Shown here: positions 1 through 6,028 of the stretch, piece by piece | Layout: the number at the start of each line of letters is the position of its first letter | How positions within the stretch are numbered: position 1 is the stretch's first letter | Origin: Bacteroidales bacterium | Lineage (GTDB): Bacteria > Bacteroidota > Bacteroidia > Bacteroidales > UBA932 | DNA: 6,028 nucleotides | Assembly (NCBI GenBank): GCA_024401945.1 | Contig: JAKSKC010000083.1 | Span: forward strand, 1-6,028 | Reading direction: 5' to 3' | The notes under the pieces: generated by a model | What the model saw: the letters and a program-made list of their open reading frames with translations, nothing else | Told to the model about the DNA's origin: nothing | Databases searched by the model: none | Translations under genes and position numbers: made by a program

Positions 1-1183
1 CACCGCCCTTGATATAGGCATCGGTGGCCTCTGTGATGGCGTCGTCACCCATTACGTGGGTATGGACGGTGAGGCCTCTGGAGTTGCATTCGCGGGTGAT
101 CTCAGCGAGGCGGTCCACTGACCAGAAGCTCCTGTAGGTGCTGCCGTCCTTGTACGGCCTGGACATAGCACCGCTCTTCTGCTCCACACAGCCGTCCATG
201 AAAACCTTCAGGTATTCAGGGCGGACGTGGGCGGTCGAGTATTTTTCATTGAGGGATGTCAGGTAATCTATCTGGGAGTCCATATCCTTCTGCCAAGGCT
301 CGACCTCATAGGTCATCGGAAGCATTATCTTGAGTTTTCCCTCATTGTCCAGACGGCTGGCTACTTCATAGAAGATTCCCGGGTGGAAGCAGTTGCTCCA
401 GCCCTCCATATAGGAGGTGTATCCGGTGGAGAGAAGGAGTTCCTGGGAACTCAGCAGGGCTGTCTCCGCCAGTTCCTCATCAATGACTTCATCGGGGTCG
501 ATACCTCCCATACGCTGCACGAATCCAGTGGCGCGTTCGTTCAGATATCCTGTCGGATAGCCGTTTGCATCAAGCTGCAACAGACCGCCATCTATCTCAT
601 TGATAAGGACTTCACCGGTATCGGAGAGGATGCCGCAGCGGCGCAGGCACTCGGAGTTGCAGAACAGGTTGTGGCCCGTGGCGTCGATGAGGACGGTGGA
701 TAAACCGTGGGTGGCGGCGTCGATCTCGGCAAGGGTCGGCTGGTCGGGCATTATGATGTTATAGTTCCAGCCGAAGCCCAGCAGGCTGTTCTTTTTGTTT
801 TCAATGGCCGCGAGGGCGGCGGCCTCGACCTTCGCCATTACTGTGGCCTTGTCATCCTCGTGACCGAAGATCACGCCGCCTTTCATATTGGCCAGGGCAA
901 GCGGCATCAGGTAGTGGGCGTGTCCGTCGGTGAACGACGGGGTCACCATTCCCTTGCCGGTATGGTCGATTACATCGGTCACTCCTTCCTTGATGTACTT
1001 TGCGGCACCGGCCTTGTCGCCGGCATAGATGTATTTTCCGTCCTTGACGGCGATGGCCTCGACGAGAGGGTTGTCCTCCTCCGCGGTGCGGATGGTGCCG
1101 TAGACGACGGTATCAGCAGCTTTGTCACTGCAAGCGGCGGCCGTCAGAAGGACGGCGACCAGCGGGATAATCATTTTTCTCAT
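1..1183 (-). CDS. YtcJ-like amidohydrolase (amidohydrolase family 3), predicted lipoprotein; 3' end outside window
   Basis: This is the N-terminal 394 codons of a metal-dependent hydrolase; relatives run to roughly 540-560 residues, so about 150 are missing beyond the left edge. The start is the ATG at 1183-1181, 13 bases after the upstream stop. Residues 1-18 (MRKMIIPLVAVLLTAAAC) form a lipoprotein signal peptide with Cys18 as the likely lipidated residue, although Ala rather than Leu sits at -3. Seen in order are the metal-binding HxH of DGHAH (His88, His90), a GHNLFCNS segment near 170-177, GYPTGYLNE near 208-216, STGYTS near 252-257, YLKVFMDG with Lys326 in the position of the usual carboxylated lysine, and HVMGD with His376. 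This order matches the PF07969 family. The remaining metal ligands would lie outside the window. The family acts on varied amides, imides and related compounds, and the substrate cannot be read from sequence. It is probably co-transcribed with the beta-galactosidase gene. The family call is secure; export is likely. Confidence 0.9.
   Translation of the reverse strand, partial: MRKMIIPLVAVLLTAAACSDKAADTVVYGTIRTAEEDNPLVEAIAVKDGKYIYAGDKAGAAKYIKEGVTDVIDHTGKGMVTPSFTDGHAHYLMPLALANMKGGVIFGHEDDKATVMAKVEAAALAAIENKKNSLLGFGWNYNIIMPDQPTLAEIDAATHGLSTVLIDATGHNLFCNSECLRRCGILSDTGEVLINEIDGGLLQLDANGYPTGYLNERATGFVQRMGGIDPDEVIDEELAETALLSSQELLLSTGYTSYMEGWSNCFHPGIFYEVASRLDNEGKLKIMLPMTYEVEPWQKDMDSQIDYLTSLNEKYSTAHVRPEYLKVFMDGCVEQKSGAMSRPYKDGSTYRSFWSVDRLAEITRECNSRGLTVHTHVMGDDAITEATDAYIKGG
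1130..1183 (-). other. Lipoprotein signal peptide region of the amidohydrolase
   Basis: Codons 1-18 encode a basic start (Arg2, Lys3), a hydrophobic core and TAAAC, then SDKAAD. Cys18 is the only plausible lipidation site. The lipobox is relaxed, with Ala at -3 where Leu is common; Bacteroidota lipoboxes tolerate this. Asp at +2 relative to the cysteine retains lipoproteins in the inner membrane in E. coli, but Bacteroidota sort lipoproteins by different rules, so the final location is open. Confidence 0.72.
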
Positions 1184-1196
1184 ATCATTTGCATTC
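1184..1196 (-). other. Short intergenic gap, beta-galactosidase to amidohydrolase gene
   Basis: Thirteen bases (GAATGCAAATGAT in the reading direction) lie between the TAA stop and the amidohydrolase ATG. Two out-of-frame ATGs occur here, one closed after two codons by a TGA that overlaps the true start. No terminator or promoter fits in the space, so the downstream gene depends on read-through or on a promoter inside the upstream gene. Confidence 0.6.
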
Positions 1197-4100
1197 TTAG
1201 GGATTCTGTTTCAAAGGTTTGATGGTGATGGTACGGTCGAAGGATTCGTCAGGGACGGCCTTGTAGGCCTGGAAGATGCCGTTGCAGGTCTCCCCCACGC
1301 CGGTGGTCTCGTAGTCGAGGTTCACCGTCACGACGCCGGAGCGCTGGAGCTGGAAGGTGTATTCGGCCTTGGTAAGGTTGTCCGTGGTGAAAGGATAGGC
1401 ATTGAAGGCGAAGTTTCCGTCCATGCTGAAACGCAACCCCCTGCCTTCGCCGTCAGTGAACTCCACCCAGCGGCTGTCCATCCTCAAGCCGTAGTCCTGC
1501 GGGATAAGGTAAGGCTCGTACATATCCTCAACGGTAGACTCATAAACTCCGATGCGGTAGCCGCTCTTCCTGTCAGGATAAGAGCTCTGAGGCCCGCGGC
1601 CGTACCACTTTACATTGCCGTATCCGCCGTCCAGCGAGAGGGTCACTCCGATGCGTGGCAGCCACAGAGGCATATTGCCCTGAGGGTTGAGGAAATGCCG
1701 GACGGTGATGGTTCCGTCGGCGTCCACCCTGTAACGCCAGATGCTCTCGAAGCCCGCAAGTCCCGGGGAGTTCAGATAGGAACTGAGGTTGTCAGGGTCT
1801 GGATCGGTACGCCCGCCGAACACGACGAGCTCACGCGCATCCAGATATGCGCTTCCGCCTGTCTCACGTACATCCATGGAAACCGGGAGTACTACAGGGT
1901 CGTTCAGATGAGCGACATAGTACATGCCTGCAATGGTCTGCTCGGTTCCGGCCACGGCATAGCCGCGTTTGTCGGCATAGCTTCCGGACATCGCGGTGAA
2001 GCCGTCCCAGCCGTCGACCTCGTTAGCGACCGGAGCGCGCCACATATTGAACGCCAGCGGAGCTTTCAGAAGTTCCTTTCCGTCCACCAGCATTGAAATG
2101 AGCGCCCCGTTCTCAGCGTCGAACTTGTATGTGAATCCATCGCCGGATACGACCGTGGTCATGAACCCGTGGCTGACCGCCACGCTTCCTGAAGGCTTTG
2201 CGACCGGAGCCGCAGGAACGTTCCACTCCGGGAGTTCGAACTGCTCCCAGGCGACCTCATGGCCTGCCGGGGCCCACAGTTCGTCTTCACGGAGGACAGA
2301 GCTCAGAGTGATGCGGTACTCCTTCCCTGCAACGGACGCAGGGCGGGTATAAGGGATGGTGAAGATACCTGTCTGACAAGGAGCAAGCCTGAGGTCAAGC
2401 TCTCCTGATGCGACAGTCTCGTCATCGGCGGTGAGAGTCCAGGTAGTAAGATATGTCGAAGCATCGAGGAAACGGCTGCGGTTGGTCACCTCGAGGGTGC
2501 CGTCGCGGCTGTCCAGCAGAGAGAAGTCAAGTGGCTGCGCGCTCTTCTTCATCTGGTACATCTCCGGCTGCGGGGTGCGGTCCGGCCAGATGCAGCCGTA
2601 GGTGCGCGCGCCCAGGCCGTAGGAGAAGAAGTCCCCGCCGTCGGACTCGCCCTCGAAATCCAGGAGAAGGGCAGGCTGCGCGCTTTCAGAAGGGCGCACC
2701 GCCGCAGCGTAGACAGCGACATTGTCGATCATAGCGTCGCAGATGGTCTCCACCGTTTCCTGGCCGTGGCGCTGCTCGTCGCGGCCGATGCAGACGGCCG
2801 GAGGAAGGTTACGGATCTTGCCCGAGGTCTGCAGCGAGCCGGTCTTAGCGCCATCGATGTACAATTCCATCGCGCTGCCGTCATAGACCGCGCTGATGCT
2901 GTGCCAATGTCCGAGCCAGTCCGCAGGCACCGGCACTTTCAGAGAGCGGACTGCGCCGTTGTCAAGGTAGAATTCAAGCTCGCCCGAAGCGCGATGGACC
3001 AGGCCGTACTGGCGGCTGCCCTTAGTCAGGAGCCAGTTGTCCTCTCCAAGGTTCCAGCGCGGAAAGACATCCATCGAAATGGTGAGGCTGTCGCCTGAAA
3101 TCTCAAGGGCGTCAGCCCTGTAGACCTGCACCCACTGGTCCTGCTTGTTCAGGTCAATGGCCAGGCCGCTCCTGCCCTTGACCAACTTTGCCTTGCCGAA
3201 GATGACTGACTGGATATCATTGCCCGACTTGTCTTCAAGCAGACGGACCGGCTCGCGCAGTCCGGGACTGACAAAGTCCCAGACCGCACCTCCGAGATGG
3301 GAGTCGTGCAGGTATATCTCGCGCCAGTAGTCCTCGAACGCCCCTCCGCCGTTGCCGGCGACGGACAGGTATTCGTCCATGAAGGAAGGACGTTCTTCTG
3401 CAGGGTTGAGTCCATATTCCACTTCGTGGGTCAGAGGGATCGGATATCGTGGTCCGACTATGTCCTCGGCCGGATTCTTGGGGGCGCTGCCACCATACAT
3501 CCAGTATCTGGTAGGGTCATATTTCTTGCCTTCGTCGATGACGGCAGCTATGTTCGGGCCTTCTCCGCTCTCGTTTCCCGCACTCCAGAACAGTACGCTG
3601 GCGTGGTTGCGGTCGCGCAGCACCATCTGGCGTGCCCTTTCCCTGTACATTGCCTCCCACTCGGGGAGGGAGCTGACATACATAGTGGAATGGGATTCGT
3701 CGCCCGTCTCGTCCACTATGTAGATCCCATACTCGTCGGCAAGCTCGAGATAGAGGTTGGTCGGAGGATAGTGGGAAGTGCGGACGGTATTGAAATTGAA
3801 CTGCTTGAGTATCTCGAAATCGCGGCGTATAGTGGCTTCGTCCATAGCGTGGCCCAGCTCCGGGTGCTGCATATGCGAGCAGATGCCGTTGAGCTTGACC
3901 GCCTTGCCGTTAAGATAGAACACTCCGTTGCGGATCTCGGTCTTCTTGAATCCTATCCTGCGGGTGATGCTTTCGGTCACTGCGCCCGCCTCATCGAGAA
4001 GTTCCATTGTCAGGTCGTACAGTTCAGGGGTCTCCGCTGTCCAGAGCAACGGATTCTGAACCGTCGCTGCGAGCTGGACGGTTGTCTCCCCTCCCGCGGG

Positions 4101-4979
4101 AACATTGACCTTGGTGCCATTCATTTCAGTGACGACGGCGCCGTTCTTCGAGAGCGTCGCTCTGACGCTGCGGCCGGCGTCGGAATCTCCGTACGAGCGG
4201 ACAGCCACGTTCACGCTGAGTGCCGATTCCTTGAAGTCGGACGGTTCGATATTGACTTGCTTTCTCGGGAAGTCGGTAATCACCTGCCAGTCGCGCATCC
4301 GGACTTTCCCGGTTGAATACAGGGTCACGTCATCGAATATTCCGGCCAGGCGCCAGTAGTCCTGGCCTTCAAGATAATAGCCGTCGGAGTATTTGAGCAC
4401 CAGCACGGCAAGAGTGTTCCTGCCGGGCTTCACATATTTGGTGATATCATATTCGGAAGGTTCCTGGGCCCCTTCGTTGTAGCCCACCTGCTGTCCGTTC
4501 ACCCACACGAAGCTTGCGGATGCGACCTTCTCGAAGCGAAGGAAGACCTCACGGTCCTTCCACGATGAAGGCACGGTGAAAGCGGTCCTGTAGGCACCTG
4601 CAGGGTTGAGCTCGTCCGGTACACGGGGAGGGTCGGTATGGAAAGGGGAAACCGTATTCCTGAATACCGCCTGGCCGAAGCCCTGCATCTCCCAGTTTGA
4701 AGGCACTTCTATCGTCGACCATTTCCTGTCGTTGAAGGCCGGCTTGAAGAAATCGGAAGGGATTCCGGCAGGATTCTCCGCATAGAGGAACTTCCAACTG
4801 CCGTTCAGGCTGACGCTTGTTTCAGGAATATACCAGGCCCTGCCTTCCTCCTGGCCGAGGCCGAAGACCTCAGTGTTCTCAATGTAATAGTTCAGGTCTT
4901 CCACGAACGGCTTCTCCTGCGCTGCCGCTTGAAGCCAGGTGAAAGCCAGGACGGTCATTGCGATCAGATTCCTTTTCAT
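1197..4979 (-). CDS. Exported GH2 beta-galactosidase (LacZ-like) with an inserted LamG-like domain
   Basis: This 1260-residue enzyme should hydrolyse terminal beta-galactosides in the periplasm or at the cell surface. A type I signal peptide covers residues 1-20 (cleavage AAA|Q). The GH2 sugar-binding domain spans about 50-222, including SDGYYLEGQDYWRLAGIF, the counterpart of the LacZ WSDG...DMWR segment, with Asp199 in the place of LacZ Asp201. An Ig-like domain follows at about 225-345, and the TIM barrel at about 347-570. The acid/base is Glu470 in WSAGNES and the nucleophile is Glu536 in MDEYLSVAGN. Glu428 and His430 match the LacZ Mg2+ ligands, and His369, His403 and Trp567 match LacZ active-site positions. 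A LamG-like insert occupies about 576-775, then come domain 4 (about 805-915) and the LacZ-type C-terminal domain (about 940-1257, with WYGRGPQSSYPDR). E. coli LacZ is 1023 residues, and the insert explains most of the excess. Galactosidase activity is inferred from the LacZ-type C-terminal domain; another beta-glycoside is possible. Confidence 0.95.
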   Translation of the reverse strand: MKRNLIAMTVLAFTWLQAAAQEKPFVEDLNYYIENTEVFGLGQEEGRAWYIPETSVSLNGSWKFLYAENPAGIPSDFFKPAFNDRKWSTIEVPSNWEMQGFGQAVFRNTVSPFHTDPPRVPDELNPAGAYRTAFTVPSSWKDREVFLRFEKVASASFVWVNGQQVGYNEGAQEPSEYDITKYVKPGRNTLAVLVLKYSDGYYLEGQDYWRLAGIFDDVTLYSTGKVRMRDWQVITDFPRKQVNIEPSDFKESALSVNVAVRSYGDSDAGRSVRATLSKNGAVVTEMNGTKVNVPAGGETTVQLAATVQNPLLWTAETPELYDLTMELLDEAGAVTESITRRIGFKKTEIRNGVFYLNGKAVKLNGICSHMQHPELGHAMDEATIRRDFEILKQFNFNTVRTSHYPPTNLYLELADEYGIYIVDETGDESHSTMYVSSLPEWEAMYRERARQMVLRDRNHASVLFWSAGNESGEGPNIAAVIDEGKKYDPTRYWMYGGSAPKNPAEDIVGPRYPIPLTHEVEYGLNPAEERPSFMDEYLSVAGNGGGAFEDYWREIYLHDSHLGGAVWDFVSPGLREPVRLLEDKSGNDIQSVIFGKAKLVKGRSGLAIDLNKQDQWVQVYRADALEISGDSLTISMDVFPRWNLGEDNWLLTKGSRQYGLVHRASGELEFYLDNGAVRSLKVPVPADWLGHWHSISAVYDGSAMELYIDGAKTGSLQTSGKIRNLPPAVCIGRDEQRHGQETVETICDAMIDNVAVYAAAVRPSESAQPALLLDFEGESDGGDFFSYGLGARTYGCIWPDRTPQPEMYQMKKSAQPLDFSLLDSRDGTLEVTNRSRFLDASTYLTTWTLTADDETVASGELDLRLAPCQTGIFTIPYTRPASVAGKEYRITLSSVLREDELWAPAGHEVAWEQFELPEWNVPAAPVAKPSGSVAVSHGFMTTVVSGDGFTYKFDAENGALISMLVDGKELLKAPLAFNMWRAPVANEVDGWDGFTAMSGSYADKRGYAVAGTEQTIAGMYYVAHLNDPVVLPVSMDVRETGGSAYLDARELVVFGGRTDPDPDNLSSYLNSPGLAGFESIWRYRVDADGTITVRHFLNPQGNMPLWLPRIGVTLSLDGGYGNVKWYGRGPQSSYPDRKSGYRIGVYESTVEDMYEPYLIPQDYGLRMDSRWVEFTDGEGRGLRFSMDGNFAFNAYPFTTDNLTKAEYTFQLQRSGVVTVNLDYETTGVGETCNGIFQAYKAVPDESFDRTITIKPLKQNP
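2655..3254 (-). other. LamG-like (concanavalin A-fold) domain inserted within the GH2 enzyme
   Basis: Residues about 576-775 of the beta-galactosidase do not align with LacZ and read as a LamG/Laminin_G_3 jelly-roll. The series seen is LLEDKSGND, GKAKLVKGRSGLAIDL, QWVQVYRADALEISGDSLTISMDVFP, NWLLTKGSRQYGLV, GELEFYLDNG, HWHSISAVYDGSAMELYIDG, VCIGRD and MIDNVAVYAAAV. This follows the usual order of LamG beta-strand motifs. The domain sits between VWDFVSPGL, which ends the catalytic barrel, and GGDFFSYG...PDRTPQPE, which leads into domain 4. Reading frame is continuous across both borders. Such domains often bind carbohydrate, so a substrate-binding or positioning role is inferred and not shown. 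Borders are accurate to perhaps 10 residues. Confidence 0.85.
4920..4979 (-). other. Sec signal peptide region of the beta-galactosidase
   Basis: The first 20 codons encode MKRNLIAMTVLAFTWLQAAA followed by Gln21. There is a short basic n-region (Lys2, Arg3), a hydrophobic core and an AxA site, typical of signal peptidase I substrates. No cysteine follows the core, so this protein is probably soluble in the periplasm or released, unlike the downstream amidohydrolase. The ATG at 4979-4977 is the natural start because it places this leader exactly at the N-terminus. Confidence 0.88.
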
Positions 4980-5000
4980 ATAATGTGGTTATCGGTTATT
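4980..5000 (-). other. Short intergenic gap, lpxB to beta-galactosidase gene
   Basis: This 21-base A/T-rich gap separates the lpxB stop from the next start. It holds no Shine-Dalgarno-like purine run, no terminator hairpin and no TAnnTTTG-type Bacteroidota promoter element. The low G+C of the gap, against the G+C-rich genes around it, fits the unstructured A-rich leaders that Bacteroidota use for translation initiation. The gap supports co-transcription but does not exclude a promoter inside the end of lpxB. Confidence 0.6.
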
Positions 5001-6028
5001 CTATTCCATCAGGCTTTCCATCATTGCCTTGGCCACGGAGCGGGACGCTCCGGCGCCGCCCAGCGCGGCCCGGATGTCCGCGTAGTCGGCCAGCATGCGG
5101 GCACGGTAGTCATTGTCCCCGGTGAGCCTGTCGAGTTCGGCGGTGACGGCGTCAGGGTTGAAATCCTCCTGGATGAGCTCGCGGAAGGCCAGCCGGTCAA
5201 TGATGAGATTGCCCAGGCTGATGTATTTGATGTGGTCAGCGACTTTGAGGACGTGGCGGGCGGCGAAGATAGTGAGTTTCGATGCGCTCCAGCAGACAAC
5301 CTGCGGAGTACCGATGAGGGCGGCTTCGAGCGATGCCGTGCCGGAGTTGATCACCGCAGCATCGGCATATTTGAGGACGTCATAGGTCCGGCCGAAAACC
5401 AGCTCGACGTTCTTTCTTCCGGCGATGAACGGCTCATAGTCCCCGGCTGTCCTGGATGGAGCGCCGGCGACGATGAACTTGCATCCCACGCGGTCCGCAA
5501 CCTCCATGCAGACAGGCATCATACGCGAGATCTCCCCCTTTCTGGAGCCGGCGAGGACAGCGATGTAGTTTTCGTCGCAAGGACGGCTGAACTCGTGGGA
5601 GTCCACTGCATCGATGAGAGGATTGCCCTTGTAGATGAACGGGATGTGCCTCTGCTCGAAGTACGGAATCTCAAACGGGAACACGATGAAGAGCCTGTCC
5701 ACCCACTCCTTGAGCTTGCGGTTCCTGCGTTCGCGGGAGGCCCAGGTCTTCGGGGCTATGTAATAGAACACTTTGAATCCGTGGTCGTGCGCGAAATGCG
5801 CAATCTTGAAGTTGAATCCGGGGTAGTCTATCAGGATGACCACGTCGGGTCCCCAGGCAAGGATGTCGCTTTTGCAAAGCTTGAGATTCGCGGACAGCTT
5901 GCCAGCCTTCGCCAGCACGTCGCTCACCCCCATCACGGCCCCTTCCTTGTAGTGTTTTACCAATGAAGAAGGGCGCTCCGCGGAAGCTCCGGTTTTCTCC
6001 GCTGAAAACGCTCCGAAAATCGGACTTC
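5001..6028 (-). CDS. lpxB: Lipid-A-disaccharide synthase, 5' end outside window
   Basis: LpxB (GT19, inner-membrane-associated) condenses UDP-2,3-diacylglucosamine with lipid X to form the lipid A disaccharide. The window holds 341 codons plus the TAG stop; full enzymes are about 380 residues, so roughly 40 N-terminal residues lie beyond the right edge. Counting from the first full codon (6026-6024), the motifs are LVKHYKEGAVMG (22-33), PDVVILIDYPGFN (60-72, with an Asp where E. coli has the catalytically important Asp98), YYIAPKTWAS (88-97), GNPLIDAV (134-141), LAGSRKGE (158-165), NSGTASLEAALIGTP (227-241) and NLI...ELIQEDFNPDAV near the end. The last four form the UDP-sugar-binding half. 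The frame is open through the right edge, so the TTG at 5963 is an internal leucine codon and not the start. The stretch before LVKHY is divergent (see findings). The beta-galactosidase gene starts 21 bases downstream. Confidence 0.95.
   Translation of the reverse strand, partial: SPIFGAFSAEKTGASAERPSSLVKHYKEGAVMGVSDVLAKAGKLSANLKLCKSDILAWGPDVVILIDYPGFNFKIAHFAHDHGFKVFYYIAPKTWASRERRNRKLKEWVDRLFIVFPFEIPYFEQRHIPFIYKGNPLIDAVDSHEFSRPCDENYIAVLAGSRKGEISRMMPVCMEVADRVGCKFIVAGAPSRTAGDYEPFIAGRKNVELVFGRTYDVLKYADAAVINSGTASLEAALIGTPQVVCWSASKLTIFAARHVLKVADHIKYISLGNLIIDRLAFRELIQEDFNPDAVTAELDRLTGDNDYRARMLADYADIRAALGGAGASRSVAKAMMESLME

Noticed and set aside
227..1222. Two adjacent plus-strand open frames (158 and 171 codons) opposite the amidohydrolase gene
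   Set aside because: They are antisense to codons for conserved amidohydrolase motifs and have composition typical of shadow frames.
1122..2096. Plus-strand open frame of 324 codons with a hydrophobic start
   Set aside because: It spans the junction of two real minus-strand genes and includes the reverse complement of a signal peptide region, which produces the hydrophobic stretch. No family resemblance is visible.
3149..3415. Minus-strand 88-codon frame overlapping the beta-galactosidase gene, as a possible sign of a frameshift
   Set aside because: The main frame is continuous through here from the nucleophile motif into the LamG-like insert, and the alternative frame has no recognisable content.
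3297..4316. Plus-strand open frame of 339 codons opposite the beta-galactosidase gene
   Set aside because: It is antisense to the GH2 barrel and sugar-binding regions, has no coherent protein features, and is a shadow of a gene whose catalytic motifs are intact.
4987..4999. Direct repeat GGTTAT-c-GGTTAT in the gap before the beta-galactosidase gene
   Set aside because: Two six-base copies one base apart in an A/T-rich gap are likely by chance. There is no symmetry or match to a known operator.
5961..5963. TTG as the start codon of lpxB
   Set aside because: The frame stays open upstream to the window edge, and known LpxB proteins have about 60 residues before this LVKHY motif, so this TTG is an internal Leu.
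4929..5966. Long plus-strand open frame of 345 codons opposite lpxB
   Set aside because: It lies almost wholly antisense to conserved lpxB codons, shows no recognisable family, and is explained by the G+C-rich third positions of the real gene.

Overview
The window carries three genes, all on the minus strand and tightly packed, so transcription runs from high to low coordinates. In that order they are the 3' part of lpxB (lipid A disaccharide synthase, entering from beyond the right edge), a complete gene for a large exported LacZ-like GH2 beta-galactosidase, and the 5' two thirds of a YtcJ-like amidohydrolase gene predicted to make a lipoprotein, which leaves through the left edge. The gaps are 21 and 13 bases, with no terminator hairpin and no recognisable promoter in either, so one transcription unit is likely.

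The organism looks like a member of the Bacteroidota, most likely Bacteroidales. The LpxB has the LVKHY, LIDYPGFN and YYIAPKTWAS wording I associate with that phylum. The start regions lack clear Shine-Dalgarno sequences. The GH2 enzyme belongs to the large secreted type common in gut Bacteroidales, and the coding DNA is fairly G+C-rich (mid to upper 50s percent by eye). This would fit an Alistipes- or Cryptobacteroides-like lineage, but the genus is a guess.

By function, lpxB is an outer-membrane biogenesis gene. The two downstream genes encode exported hydrolases: a periplasmic or surface glycosidase that probably removes terminal beta-galactosyl residues from glycans, and a metal-dependent amidohydrolase of unknown substrate. 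No SusC/SusD pair, regulator, transporter, RNA gene, CRISPR array or mobile element is visible, so this is not a complete polysaccharide utilisation locus within the window.

The most notable structure is a LamG-like (concanavalin A-fold) domain of about 200 residues in the GH2 enzyme. It is inserted just after the catalytic barrel's VWDF strand and before the short GDFFSYG-to-PDR segment that leads into domain 4, while the catalytic residues appear intact. I found no convincing sign of a wholly new biological system. The remaining observations concern an odd N-terminal stretch in LpxB and the export of an amidohydrolase whose relatives are often cytoplasmic.
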